Shown here: positions 42,611 through 56,280 of the stretch, in pieces
Layout: each line of letters begins with the position of its first letter
How positions within the stretch are numbered: position 1 is the stretch's first letter
From: Cordylochernes scorpioides
Lineage: Eukaryota; Arthropoda; Arachnida; Pseudoscorpiones; Chernetidae
Assembly (NCBI GenBank): GCA_030710605.1
Contig: CP092879.1
Location: 45,880,626 to 45,944,625 of the forward strand
Direction of reading: 5' to 3'
DNA length: 64,000 nt
Program-made: the position numbers and the translations under genes
The notes under the pieces: generated by a model
What the model was told of the DNA's origin: nothing
What the model saw: only the letters and a program-made list of their open reading frames with translations
The model's database searches: none

Positions 42611-45600
42611 TTCAATTGTTGAACTCAGAGACTTCGGCAACTGTGGCCAACTTCAATGCCTATATCGGAAAACAGATCTTGTTCCCGGACGTCGGCACCT
42701 GTGACCAATCTCGGTGCTATCAGCCAGACATCAATTGTTGAACTCGGAGATTTCGGCAACTGTGGCCAACTTCAGTGCCTATATCGGAAGTTAGTACTTG
42801 GTCCCGGACGTCGGCACCTGTGACCAATCTCGGTGCTATCAGCCAGACATCAATTGTTGAACTCGGAGATTTCGGCAACTGTGGCCAACTTCAGTGCCTA
42901 TATCGGAAATCAGTTCTTGTTCACGGACATCGGCAACTGTGACCAATCTTGGTGCTATCAGCTAGACATCAATTATTGAACTCAGACTTCAGAAACTGTG
43001 GCCAACTTCAGTGCCTATATCGGAATCAAGTTCTTGGTCCCGGACGTCGGCACCTGTGACCAATCTAGGTGCTATCAGCCAGACATCAATTGTTGAACTC
43101 AGAGACTTCGACAACTGTGGCCAACTTCATTGCCTATATCGGAATCCAGTACTTGGTCCCAGACGTCGGCACCTGTGACCAATCTAGGTGCTATCAGCCA
43201 GACATCAATTGTTGAACTCAGAGACTTCGGCAACTGTGGCCAACTTCAGTGCCTATATCGGAATCCAGTTCTTGGTCCCGGACGTCGGCACCTGTGACCA
43301 ATCTCGGTGCTATCAGCCAGACATCAATTTTTGAACTCGGAGATTTCGGCAACTGTGGCCAACTTCAGTGCCTATATCGGAAATCAGTTTTTGTTCCCAG
43401 ACGTCGGCAACTGTGACCAATCTTGGTGCTATAAGCCAGACATCAATTATTGAACTCAGAGACTTCAGCAACTGTGGCCAACTTCAGTGCCTATATCGGA
43501 ATTCCGTTCTTGGTCCCGGATGTCGGCAACTCTGAACAATCTCTGTGCTATCAGCCAGACATCAATTATTGAACTCTGAGACTTCGGCAAATGTGGCTAA
43601 CTTCAGTGCCTATATCGGATTTCAGTTCTTGTTCCCGGACGTCGGCACCTGTTACCAATCTCTGTGCTATTAGCCATACATCAATTGTTGAACTCAGAGA
43701 CTTCGGCAACTGTGGCCAACCTCAGGGAATATATAGGAATTCAGTCCTTGTTCCCGGATGTCGGTACCTGTGACCAATATCGGTGCTAGCAGCCAGACAT
43801 CAATTGTTGAACTCAGAGACTTCGGTAAATGTGGCCAATTTTATTGCCTATATCGGAATTCTGTTCTTGTTCCCGGACGTCGGCACCTGTGACCAATGTC
43901 GTTGCTCACAGCCAGACATCAATTATTGAACTCAGATATTACGGGAACTGTCGCAAATTTCAGTGCCTATATCGGAATTCAGTTCTTGTCTCCGTACGTC
44001 GGCAACTGTGACCAATATCGGTGCTATCAGCCAAAAATCAATTATTGAACTCAGAGACTTCGGCAACTGTGGCCAACTTTAGTGCCTATATCGAAATTCA
44101 GTTTTTGTTCTCGGATGTCGTCAACTGTGACCAATCGCGGTGCTATCAGCTAGACAAGAATTGTTGAACTCAGAGACTTCGGCAACTGTGGCCAACTTCA
44201 ATGCCTATATCGGGATTCAGTTCTTGTTCCCGGACATCGGCAACTGTGACCAATCTCGATGCTATCAGCCAGACATCAATTTTTGAATATAGAGACTTCA
44301 GCAACTGTGGCCAACTTCAGTGCCTATATCGGATATCTGTTCTTGTTTACGGACGTCGGTAACTGTGACCAATATCGGTGCTATCAGCCAGACATCAATT
44401 ATTGAATTCAGAGACTTCGGAAACTGGCAAACTTCAGTGCCTATATCGAAATTCAGGTCTTGTTCCCGGACGTCGGCAACTGTGACCAATATCGGTGCTA
44501 TCAGCCAGACATCAATTATTGAACTCAGAGGCTTCGGCAACTGTGGCCAACTTCAGTGCCTATATAGGAATCCAGTTCTTGTTCCCGGACGTAGGCATCT
44601 GTGACCAATTTCGGTGCTATCAGCAAGACATCAATTGTTGAACTTAGAGACTTCGGCAACTGTGGCCAACTTTAGTGTCTATATCGGAATTCAGTTTTTG
44701 TTCCAGATGGCGGCAACTGTGACCAATCGCGGTGCTATCAGCCAGACATGAATTGTTAAACTCAGAGACTTCGGCAACTGTGGCCAACTTCAATGCCTAT
44801 ATCGGAATTCAGTTCTTGTTCCCGGACGTCGGCAACTGTTACCAATCTCGATGCTATCAGCCAGACATCAATTTTTGAACTCAGAGACTTCAGTAACTAT
44901 GGCCAACTTCAGTGCCTATTTCGGAATTCTGTTCTTGTTCACGGATGTCGGTACCCGTGACCAATATCGGTACTATCAGCCAGATATCAATTATTGAATT
45001 CAGAGACTTCGGAAACAGGCAAACTTCAGTGCCTATATCGGAATTCTGTTCTTGTTCCCGGATGTCGGCACCTGTGACCAATCTCGGTGCTATCAGCCAG
45101 ACATCAATTATTGAACTCAGAGATTTAGGCAACTGTGGCCAACTTCAGTGCCTATATCGGAATTCTGTTCTTGTTCCCGGACGTCGGCACCTGTGACCAA
45201 TATCGGTGTAATCAGCCAGACATCAATTGTTGAACTCGGAGATTTCGGCAACTGTGGCCAACTTCAGTGCCTATATCGGAAGTTAGTACTTGTTCCCGGA
45301 CGTCGGCAACTGTGACCAATCTCGGTGTTATCAGCCAGACATCAATTATTGAATTCAGAAACTTCAGCAACTGTTGCCAACTTCAGTGCCTATATCGGAT
45401 TTCAGTCCTTGTTCTCGGACATCGGCAACTGTGACCAATCTTGGTGCTATCAGCCAGACATCAATTATTGAACTCAGAGACTTCAGCAACTGTGGCCAAC
45501 TACAGTGCCTATATCGGAATTCAGTTCTTGTTTCCGGACGTCGACAACTGTGAGAAATCCCTGTGCTATCAGCCAGAAATCAATTATTGAACTCAGAGAC

Positions 45601-48600
45601 TTAAGCAACTGTGGCCAACTTCAGTGCCTATATCGGAATCCAGTTCTTGGTCCCGGACGTCGGCACCTGTGACCAATCTAGGTGCTATCAGCCAGACATC
45701 AATTGTTGAACTCAGAGACTTCGGCAACTGTGGCCAACTTCAGTGCCTATATCGGAATCCGGTTCTTGGTCCCGGACGTCGGCACTTGTGACCAATCTAG
45801 GTGCTATCAGCCAGACATCAATTGTTGAACTCAGAGACTTCGGCAACTGTGGCCAACTTCAGTGGCTATATCGGAATTCTGTTGTTCCCGGACGTCGGCA
45901 CCTGTGACCAATCTCGGTGCTATCAGCCAGACATCAATTGTTGAACTCAGAGACTTCAGAAACTGTGGCCAAATTCAGTGCCTATATTGGAATTCAGTTC
46001 TTGGTCCCAGACGTCGGTAACTCTGACCAATCTCTGTGCTATCAGCCAGACATCAATTATTGAACTCAGAGACTTCGGCAAATGTGGCTAACTTCAGTTC
46101 CTATTTCGGATTTCAGTACTTGTTCCCGGATGTCGGCACCAGTTACTAATCTCTGTGCTATCAGCCAGACATCAATTGTTGAACTCAGAGACTTCGGTAA
46201 TGTGGCCAATTTCATTGCCTATATCGGAATTCTGTTCTTGTTCTCCGACGTCGGCACCTGTGACCAAAATCGGTGCTATCAGCCAGACATCAATTGTTGA
46301 CTCAGAGTCTTCGGCAATGTGGCCAACTTCAATGCCTATATCGGAATTCAGTTCTTGTTCCCGGACTTGGGCAACTGCGACCAATCTCGATGCTATCAGC
46401 CAGACTTCAATTTTTGAACTCAGAGACTTCAGTGCCTATATCGGAATTCTGTTCTTGTTCACGGATTTCGGCACCCGTGACCAATATCGCTACTATCAGC
46501 TAGATATCAATTATTGAAATCAGAGACTTCGGAAACTGACAAACTTCAGTGCCTATATCGGAAATCTGTTCTTGTTCCCGGACGTCGGCACCTTTGACCA
46601 ATCTCGGTGCTATCAGCCAGACATCAATTATTGAACTCAGAGATTTCGGCAACTGTGGCCAACTTCAGTGCCTATATCGGAATTCTGTTCTTGTTCTCGG
46701 ACGTCGGCACCTGTGACCAATCTCGGTGCTATCAGCCAGACATCAATTGTTGAACTCGGAGATTTCGGCAACTGTGGCCAACTTCAGTGCCTATATCGGA
46801 AGTTAGTACTTGTTCCCGGACGTCGGCAACTGTGACCAATCTCGGTGTTATCAGCCAGACATCAATTATTGAATTCAGAAACTTCAGCAACTGTGGCCAA
46901 CTTCAGTGCCTATATCGGAATTCAGTCCTTGTTCACGGACATCGGCAACTGTGACCAATCTTGGTGCTATCAGCCAGACATCAATTATTGAACTCAGAGA
47001 CTTCAGCAACTGTGGCCAAATTCAGTGCCTATATAGGAATCCAGTTCTTGTTCCCGGACGTAGGCATCTGTGACCAATCTCGGTGCTATCGGCCAGACAT
47101 CAATTATTGAACTCAGAGACTTCGGCAACTGTGGCCAACTTCAGTGCCTATTTCGGAATTCAGTTTTTGTTCCCAGACGTCGGCAACTGTGACCAATCTT
47201 GGTGCTATCAGCCAGACATCAATTATTGAACTCAGAGACTTCAGCAACTGTGGCCAACTTCAGTGCCTATATCGGATATCTGTTTTTGTTCCCGGACGTC
47301 GGTAACTGTGACCAATATCGGTGCTATCAGCCAGACCTTAATTATTGAATTCAGAGACTTCGGAAACTGGCAAACTTCAGTGCCTATATCGTAATTCAGT
47401 TCTTGTTCCCGGACGTCCGCAACTGTGACCAATCTCGGTGCTATCAGCCAGACATCAATTGTTGAACTCAGAGACTTCGACAACTGTGGCCAACTTCATT
47501 GCCTATATCGGAATCCAGTTCTTGGTCCCAGACGTCGGCACCTGTGACCAATCTAGGTGCTATCAGCCAGACATCAATTGTTGAACTCAGAGACTTCGGC
47601 AACTGTGGCCAACTTCAGTGCCTATATCGGAATTCAGTTTTTGTTCCAGATGGCGGCAACTGTGACCAATCGCGGTGCTATCAGCCAGACATGAATTGTT
47701 AAACTCAGAGACTTCGGCAACTGTGGCCAACTTCAATGCCTATATCGGAAAACAGATCTTGTTCCCGGACGTCGGCAACTGTGACCAATCTCGATGCTAT
47801 CAGCCAGATATCAATTATTGAACTCAGAGGCTTCGGCAACTGTGGCCAACTTCAGTGCCTATATAGGAATCCAGTTCTTGTTCCCGGGCGTTGGCATCTG
47901 TGACCAATCTCGGTGCTATCAGCAAGACATCAATTGTTGAACTCAAAGACTTCGGCAACTGTGGCCAACTTTAGTGCCTATATGGGAATTCAGTTTTTGT
48001 TCCAGATGGCGGCAACTGTGACCAATCGCGGTGCTATCAGCCAGACATGAATTGTTAAACTCAGAGACTTCGGCAACTGTGGCCAACTTCAATGCCTATA
48101 TCGGAAAACAGATCTTGTTCCCGGACGTCGGCAACTGTGACCAATCTCGATGCTATCAGCCAGACATCAATTTTTGAACTCAGAGACCTCAGTAACTGTG
48201 CCTATATCGGAACTTCAGTGCCTATATCGGAATTCTGTTCTTGTTCCCGGACGTCGGCACCTGTGAACAATCTCGGTGCTATCAGCCAGACATCAATTAT
48301 TGAACTCAGAGATTTCGGCAAATGTGGGCAACTTCAGTGCCTATATCCGAATTCTGTTCTTGTTCCCGGTCGTCGGCACCTGTGACCAATCTCGGTGCTA
48401 TCAGCCAGACATCAATTGTTGAACTCGGAGATTTCGGCAACTGTGGCCAACTTCAGTGCCTATATAGTAAGTTAGTACTTGTTCCCGGACGTCGCTACTG
48501 TGACCAATCTCAGTGTTATCATCCAGACATCAATTATTGAATTCAGAAACTTCAGAAACTGGGGCCAACTTCAGTGCCTATATCGGAATTCAGTCCTTGT

Positions 48601-50297
48601 TCACGGACATCGGCAACTGTGACCAATCTTGGTGCTATCAGCCAGACATCAATTATTGAACTCAGATACTTCAGCAACTGTGGCCAACTTCATGGCCTAT
48701 ATCGGAATTCAGTTCTTGTTTCCGGACGTCGACAACTGTGACCAATCCTTGTGCTATCAGCCAGACATCAAATTTTGAACTCAGACTTCAGCAACTGTGG
48801 CCAACTTCAGTGCCTATATCGAAATCCAGTTCTTGGTCCCGGACTTCGGCACCTGCGACCAATCTAGGTGCTATCAGCCAGACATCAATTGTTGAACTCA
48901 GAGACTTCGGCAACTGTGGCCAACTTCAGTGCCTATATCGGAATCCAGTTCTTGGTCCCAGACCTCGGCACCTGTGACCAATCTAGGTGCTATCAGCCAG
49001 ACATCAATTGTTGAACTCAGAGACTTCGGCAATTGTGGCCGATTTCAGTACCCATATCGGAATTCTGTTCTTGTTCCCGGACGTCGGCACTAGTGACCAA
49101 AATCGGTGCTATCAGCCACACATCAATTGTTGAACTCAGAGACTTCGGCAACTGTGGCCAACTTTATTGTCTATATCGGAATTCAGTTTTTGTTCCAGAT
49201 GGCGGCAACTGTCACCAAGCGCGGTGCTATCAGCCAGACATCAATTATTGAACTCAGAGGCTTCGGCAACTGTGGCCAACTTCAGTGCCTATATAGGAAT
49301 CCATTTCTTGTTCCCGGACGTAGGCATCTGTGACCAATCTCGGTGGTATCAGCAAGACATCAATTGTTGAACTCAGAGACTTCGGCAACTGTGGCCAACT
49401 TTAGTGCCTATATCGGAATTCAGTTTTTGTTCCAGATGGCGGCAACTGTGACCAATCGCGGTACTTTCAGCCAGACATGAATTGTTAACCTCAGAGACTT
49501 CGGTACTGTGGCCAACTTCAATGCCTATATCGGAAAACAGATCTTGTTCCCGGACGTCGGCAACTGTGACCAATCTCGATGCTATCAGCCAGACATCAAT
49601 TTTTGAACTCAGAGACTTCGGCAACTGTGGCCAACTTCAGTGCATATATCGGAATTCAGTCCTTGTTCCCGGATGTCGGTACCTGTGACCAATATCGGTG
49701 CTAGTAGCCAGACATCAATTGTTGAACTCAGAGACTTCAGTAAATGTGGCCAATTTTATTGCCTATATCGGAATTCTGTTCTTGTTCCCGGACGTCGGCA
49801 CCTGTGACCAATCTCGTTGCTCTCAGCCAGACATCAATTATTGAACTCAGACATCGGCAACTCTGGCCGATTTCAGTACCCATATCGGAATTCTCTTCTT
49901 GTTCCCGGACGTCGGCACTAGTGTCCAAAATCGATGCTATCAGCCAGACATCAATTGTTGAACTCAGAGACTTCAGCAACTGTGGCCAACTTTAGTGCCT
50001 ATATCGGATATCAGTTCTTGTTCCTGGACGTCGGTAACTGTGACCAATAGCGGTGCAATCTGCCAGACCTTAATTATTGAATTCAGAGACTTCGGAAACA
50101 GGGAAACTTCAGTGCCTATATCGAAATTCAGTTCTTGTTCCCGGACGTCGGCAACTGTGACCAATCTCGGTGCTATCAGCCAGACATCAATTATTGAACT
50201 CAGAGGCTTCGGCAACTGTGGCCAACTTCAGTGCCTATATAGGAATCCAGTTCTTGTTCCCGGACTTAGGCATCTGTGACCAATCTCGGTGCTATCA

Positions 50298-50511
50298 GTA
50301 GGACATTAATTAGACATAATATAGCCACGCTCATTAAATTAAAACAGGAAGTAGGTAAACAGCGTGGTAATTTTCTTTATTGTGAACTACGAGCTTTCGG
50401 ACATCAGCTGCCCTTCATCAGGTACAATGAAGGGCAGCTGATGTCCGAAAGCTCGTAGTTCCCAATAAAGAAACTTACCACGCTGTTTACCTACTTCCTG
50501 TTTTAATTTAA
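50298..50511 (+). mobile_element. Hairpin element in the satellite, copy 2 (complete)
   Basis: Arms 50335-50418 and 50427-50510 pair at about 82 of 84 positions around the 8-base loop caggtaca. A 37-base unpaired leader precedes the left arm. It breaks a monomer between ctatcag and agacatcaa. The flanking satellite matches that around copy 1 at an offset of 7810 bp, so both copies come from one insertion that was later duplicated. Confidence 0.9.
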
Positions 50512-51399
50512 GACATCAATTGTTGAACTCAGAGACTTCGGCAACTGTGGCCAACTTCAATGCCTATATCGGAAAACAGATCTTGTTCCCGGACGTCGGC
50601 ACCTGTGACCAATCTCGGTGCTATCAGCCAGACATCAATTGTTGAACTCGGAGATTTCGGCAACTGTGGCCAACTTCAGTGCCTATATCGGAAGTTAGTA
50701 CTTGGTCCCGGACGTCGGCAACTGTGACCAATCTCGATGCTATCAGCCAGACATCAATTTTTGAACTCAGAGATCTCAGTAACTGTGGCCAACTTCAGTG
50801 CCTATATCGGAAATCAGTTCTTGTTCACGGACATCGGCAACTGTGACCAATCTTGGTGCTATCAGCTAGACATCAATTATTGAACTCAGACTTCAGAAAC
50901 TGTGGCCAACTTCAGTGCCTATATCGGAATCCAGTTCTTGGTCCCGGACGTCGGCACCTGTGACCAATCTAGGTGCTATCAGCCAGACATCAATTGTTGA
51001 ACTCAGAGACTTCGACAACTGTGGCCAACTTCATTGCCTATATCGGAATCCAGTACTTGGTCCCAGACGTCGGCACCTGTGACCAATCTAGGTGCTATCA
51101 GCCAGACATCAATTGTTGAACTCAGAGACTTCGGCAACTGTGGCCAACTTCAGTGCCTATATCGGAATCCAGTTCTTGGTCCCGGATGTCGGCACCTGTG
51201 ACCAATCTCGGTGCTATCAGCCAGACATCAATTTTTGAACTCGGAGATTTCGGCAACTGTGGCCAACTTCAGTGCCTATATCGGAAATCAGTTTTTGTTC
51301 CCAGACGTCGGCAACTGTGACCAATCTTGGTGCTATAAGCCAGACATCAATTATTGAACTCAGAGACTTCAGCAACTGTGGCCAACTTCAGTGCCTATA

Positions 51400-51499
51400 N
51401 NNNNNNNNNNNNNNNNNNNNNNNNNNNNNNNNNNNNNNNNNNNNNNNNNNNNNNNNNNNNNNNNNNNNNNNNNNNNNNNNNNNNNNNNNNNNNNNNNNN
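51400..51499. other. Assembly gap (100 N)
   Basis: Exactly 100 N inside the satellite, the usual placeholder for a gap of unknown size. Monomer phase across it is therefore meaningless, and the true array may be much longer. Confidence 0.98.
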
Positions 51500-54400
51500 T
51501 GACCAATCTCGGTGTTATCAATCAGACATCAATTGTTGAACTCAGAGACTTCAGCAACTGTGGCCAACTTTAGTGCTTATATCGGAAACCAGTTCTTGTT
51601 CCCGGACGTCGGCATCTGTGACCAATCCTGGTTCTATCAGCCAGACATCAATTTTTGAACTCAGAGACTTCGGCAACTGTGGCCAACTTCAGTGCCTATA
51701 TCGAAATTCAGAACTTGTTCCAGGACGTCGGCACCTGTGACCAATCTCGCTGCTAGCCAGACATCAATTGTTGAACTCAGAGAATTCGGGAACTGTGGCC
51801 AATTTCGGCGCCTATATCGGAATAATGTGCTTGTTCTCGGACGTCGGCACCTGTGACCAATCTCTGTGCTATCAGCCAGACATCAATTATTGAACTCAGA
51901 GATTTCGGCAACTGTGGCCAACTTCAGTGCCTATATCGGAAATCTGTTCTTGTTCCCGGACGTCGGCACCTGTGACCAATCTCGGTGCTATCAGCAAGAC
52001 ATCAATTGTTGAACTCGGAGATTTCGGCAACTGTGGCCAACTTCAGTGCCTATATCGGAAATCTGTTCTTGTTCCCGGACGTCGGCACCTGTGACCAATC
52101 TCGGTGCTATCAGCCAGACATCAATTGTTGAACTCGGAGATTTCGGCAACTGTGGCCAACTTCAGTACCTATATCGGAAATCAGTACTTGTTCCCGGACG
52201 TCGGCAACTGTGACCAATCGCGGTGCTATCAGCCAGACATGAATTGTTGAAATCAGAGACTTCGGCAACTGTGGCCAACTTCAATTCCTATATCGGATTT
52301 CAGTTCTTGTTCCCGGACGTCGGCAACTGTGACCAATCTCGGTGTTATAAATCAGACATCAATTGATGAACTCAGAGACTTCGGTAACTGTGGCCATCTT
52401 CAGTGCCTATATCGGAAATCTGTTCTTGTTCCCGACTTCGGCACCTGTGACCAATCTCTGTTCTATCAGCCAGACATCAATTGTTGAACTCAGAGATTTC
52501 AGAAACTGTGGCCAACTTTAGTGCCTATATCGGAAACCAGTTCTTGTTCCCGAACGTTGGCATCTGTGACCAATCCTGGTGCTATCAGCCAGACATCAAT
52601 TTTAGAAATCAGAGTCTTCGGCAACTGTGGCCAACTTCAGTGCCTATATCGGAATTCTGTTCTTGTTCCCGGACGTCGGCACCTTTGACCAAACTCAGTG
52701 CTATCAGCCAGACATCAATCGTTGAACTCGGAGATTTCGACAACTGTGGCCAATTTCAATGCCTATATCGGAAGTCAGTACTTGTTCCCGGACGTCGTCA
52801 ACTGTGACCAATCTCTATGCTATCAGCCAGACATAAATTGTTGATCTCAGAGACTTCGGCAACTGTGGCCAATATCAGTGCCTATATCGGAATTCAGTTC
52901 TTGTCTCCGTACTTCGGCAACTGTGACCAATCTCGGTGCTATCAGCCAGACATCAATTATTGAACTCAGAGACTTCGGCAACTGTGGCCAACTTCAGTGC
53001 CTAAATCGGAAGTCAGTACTTGTTCCCGGACGTCGGCAACTGTGACCAATCTCGGTGCTATTAACCAGACATCAAATATTGAACTAAGAGACTTCGGCAA
53101 CTGTGGCCTACTTCAGTGCCTATATCGGAATAATGTTTTTGTTCTCGGACGTCGGTAACTGTGACCAATCTCTGTGCTATCAGCCAGACATCAATTATTG
53201 AACTCAGAGATTTCGGCAACTGTGGTCATCTTCAGTGCCTATATCGGAAGTCAGTACTTTTTCCCGGACGTCGGCAACTGTGACTAATCGCGGTGCTATC
53301 AGCCAGACATGAATTGTTGAACTCCCAGACTTCGGCTACTGTGGCCAACTTGAATGCCTATATCGGAATTCAATTCTTGTTCACGGACTTCGGCAATTGT
53401 AACCAATCTCGATGCTATCAGCCAGACATCAATTTTTGAACTCTGAGACTTCAGCAACTGTGGTCAACTTCAGTGCCTATATCGGAATTCTGTTCTTGTT
53501 CCGGACTTCGGCATCCGTGACCAATATCGGTGCTATCAGAAAGACATAAATTATTGAATTCAGAGACTTCGGAAACTGGCAAACATCAGTGCCTATATCG
53601 AAATTCAGTTGTTGTTTTTCGGACGTCGGCACCTGTGATCAATTTCGGTGCTATCAGCCAGACATCAATTGTTTAACTCAGAGACTTCGGCAACTGTGGC
53701 CAACTTTAGTGCCTATATCGGAAACCACTTCTTGTTCCCGGACGTCGGCATCTGTGACCAATCCTGGTGCTATCAGCCAGACATCAATTTTTGAACTCAG
53801 AGACTCCGGCAAATGTGGTCGATTTCAGTGCCTTTATCGGAATTCAGTTCTTGTCTCCGTACGTCGGCAACTGTGACCAATCTCGGTGCTATCAGCCAGA
53901 CATCAATTATTGAACTCAGAGACCTCGGCAACTGTGGCCAACCTCAGTGCCTATATCGGAAACCAGTTCTTGTTCCCGGACGTCGGCACCTGTGACCAAT
54001 CTACGTGATATCAGCAAGACATCAATTATTGAACTCAGAGACTTCGGCAACTGTGGCCATCTTCAGTGCCTATATTGGAAATCTGTTCTTGTTCCCGACT
54101 TCGGCACCTGTGACCAATCTCTGAGCTATCAGCCAGACATCAATTGTTGAACTCAGAGACTTCAGCAACTGTGGCCAACTTCAGTGCCTATATCGGAATA
54201 ATGTTCTTGTTCTCGGACGTCGGCACCTGTGACCAATCTCTGTTCTATCAGCCAGACATCAATTATTGAACTCAGAGATTTCGGCAACTGTGGCCAACTT
54301 CAGTGCCTATATCGGAATTCTGTTCTTGTTCCCGGACGTCGGCACCTGTGACCAATCTCGGTGCTATCAGCCAGACATCAATTGTTGAATTCGGAGATTT

Positions 54401-55039
54401 CGGCAACTGTGGCCAACTTCAGTACCTATATCGGAAGTCTGTACTTGTTCCCGGACGTCGGCAACTGTGACCAATCTCGGTGTTATCAATCAGACATCAA
54501 TTGTTGAACTCAGAGACTTCAGCAACTGTGGCCAACTTTAGTGCTTATATCGGAAACCAGTTCTTGTTCCCGGACGTCAGACCTGTGACCAATCTCTATG
54601 CTATCAGCCAGACATAAATTGTTGATCTCAGAGACTTCAGCAACTGTGGCCAATATCAGTGCCTATATCGGAATTCAGTTCTTGTCTCCGTACGTCGGCA
54701 ACTGTGACCAATCTCTGTGCTATCAGCCAGACATCAATTATTGAACTCAGAGACCTCGGCAACTGTGGCCAACTTCAGTGCCTATATCGGAAGTCAGTAC
54801 TTGTTCTCGGACGTCGGCAACTGTGACCAATCTCGGTGCTATCAACCAGACATCAAATATTGAACTAAGAGACTTCAGCAACTGTGGCCAACTTCAGTGC
54901 CTATATCGGAATAATGTTCTTGTTCTCGGACCTCGGTAACTGTGACCAATCTCTGTGCTATCAACCAGACATCAATTATTGAACTCAGAGATTTCGGCAA
55001 CTGTGGCCAACTTCAGTGCCTATATCGGAAGTTAGTACT

Positions 55040-56280
55040 TGTTCCCGGACGTCGGCAACTGTGACCAATCGCGGTGCTATCAGCCAGACATGAATTGTTG
55101 AACTCAGAGACTTCGGCAACTGTGGCCAACTTGAATGCCTATGTCGGAATTCAATTCTTGTTCCCGGACCTCGGCAATTGTAACCAATCTCGATTATTTC
55201 AGCCAGACATCAATTTTTGAACTCAGAGACTTCAGCAACTGTGATCAACTTCAGTGCCTATATCGGAATTCTGTTCTTGTTCCGGACTTCTGCATCCGTG
55301 ACCAATATCGGTGCTATCAGAAAGACATAAATTATTGAATTCAGAGACTTCGGAAACTGGCAAACATCAGTGCCTATATTGAAATTCAGTTCTTGTTTTT
55401 CGGACGTCGGCACCTGTGACCAATTTCGGTGCTATCAGACAGACCTAAATTGTTGATCTCAGAGACTTCAGCAACTGTGGCCAATATCAGTGCCTATATC
55501 GGAATTCAGTTCTTGTCTCCGTACGTCGGCAACTGTGACCAATCTCGGTGCTATCAGCCAGACATCAATTATTGAACTCAGAGACCTCGGCAACTGTGGC
55601 CAACTTCAGTGCCTATATCGGAAGTCAGTACTTGTTCTTGGACGTCGGCAACTGTGACCAATCTCGGTGCTATCAACCAGACATCAAATATTGAACTAAG
55701 AGACTTCAGCAACTGTGGCCAACTTCAGTGCCTATATCGGAATAATGTTCTTGTTCTCGGACCTCGTTAACTGTGACCAATCTCTGTGCTATCAGCCAGA
55801 CATCAATTATTGAACTCAGAGATTTCGGCAACTGTGGCCAACTTCAGTGCCTATATCGGAAGTTAGTACTTGTTTCCGGACGTCGGCAACTGTGACCAAT
55901 CGCGGTGCTATCAGCCAGACATGAATTGTTGAACTCAGAGACTTCGGCAACTGTGGCCAACTTGAATGCCTATATCGGAATTCAATTCTTGTTCCCGGAC
56001 CTCGGCAATTGTAACCAATCTCGATTATTTCAGCCAGACATCAATTTTTGAACTCAGAGACTTCAGCAACTGTGATCAACTTCAGTGCCTATATCGGAAT
56101 TCTGTTCTTGTTCCGGACTTCTGCATCCGTGACCAATATCGGTGCTATCAGAAAGACATAAATTATTGAATTCAGAGACTTCGGAAACTGGCAAACATCA
56201 GTGCCTATATCGAAATTCAGTTCTTGTTTTTCGGACGTCGGCACCTGTGACCAATTTCGGTGCTATCAGACAGACATCAA
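55040..56280 (+). repeat. 831-bp (seven-monomer) duplication
   Basis: The stretch around 55135-55340 (rare variants cgattatttcagccagac and tccggacttctgcatccgtg) recurs at 55966-56170, an offset of 831 bp. Confidence 0.8.
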
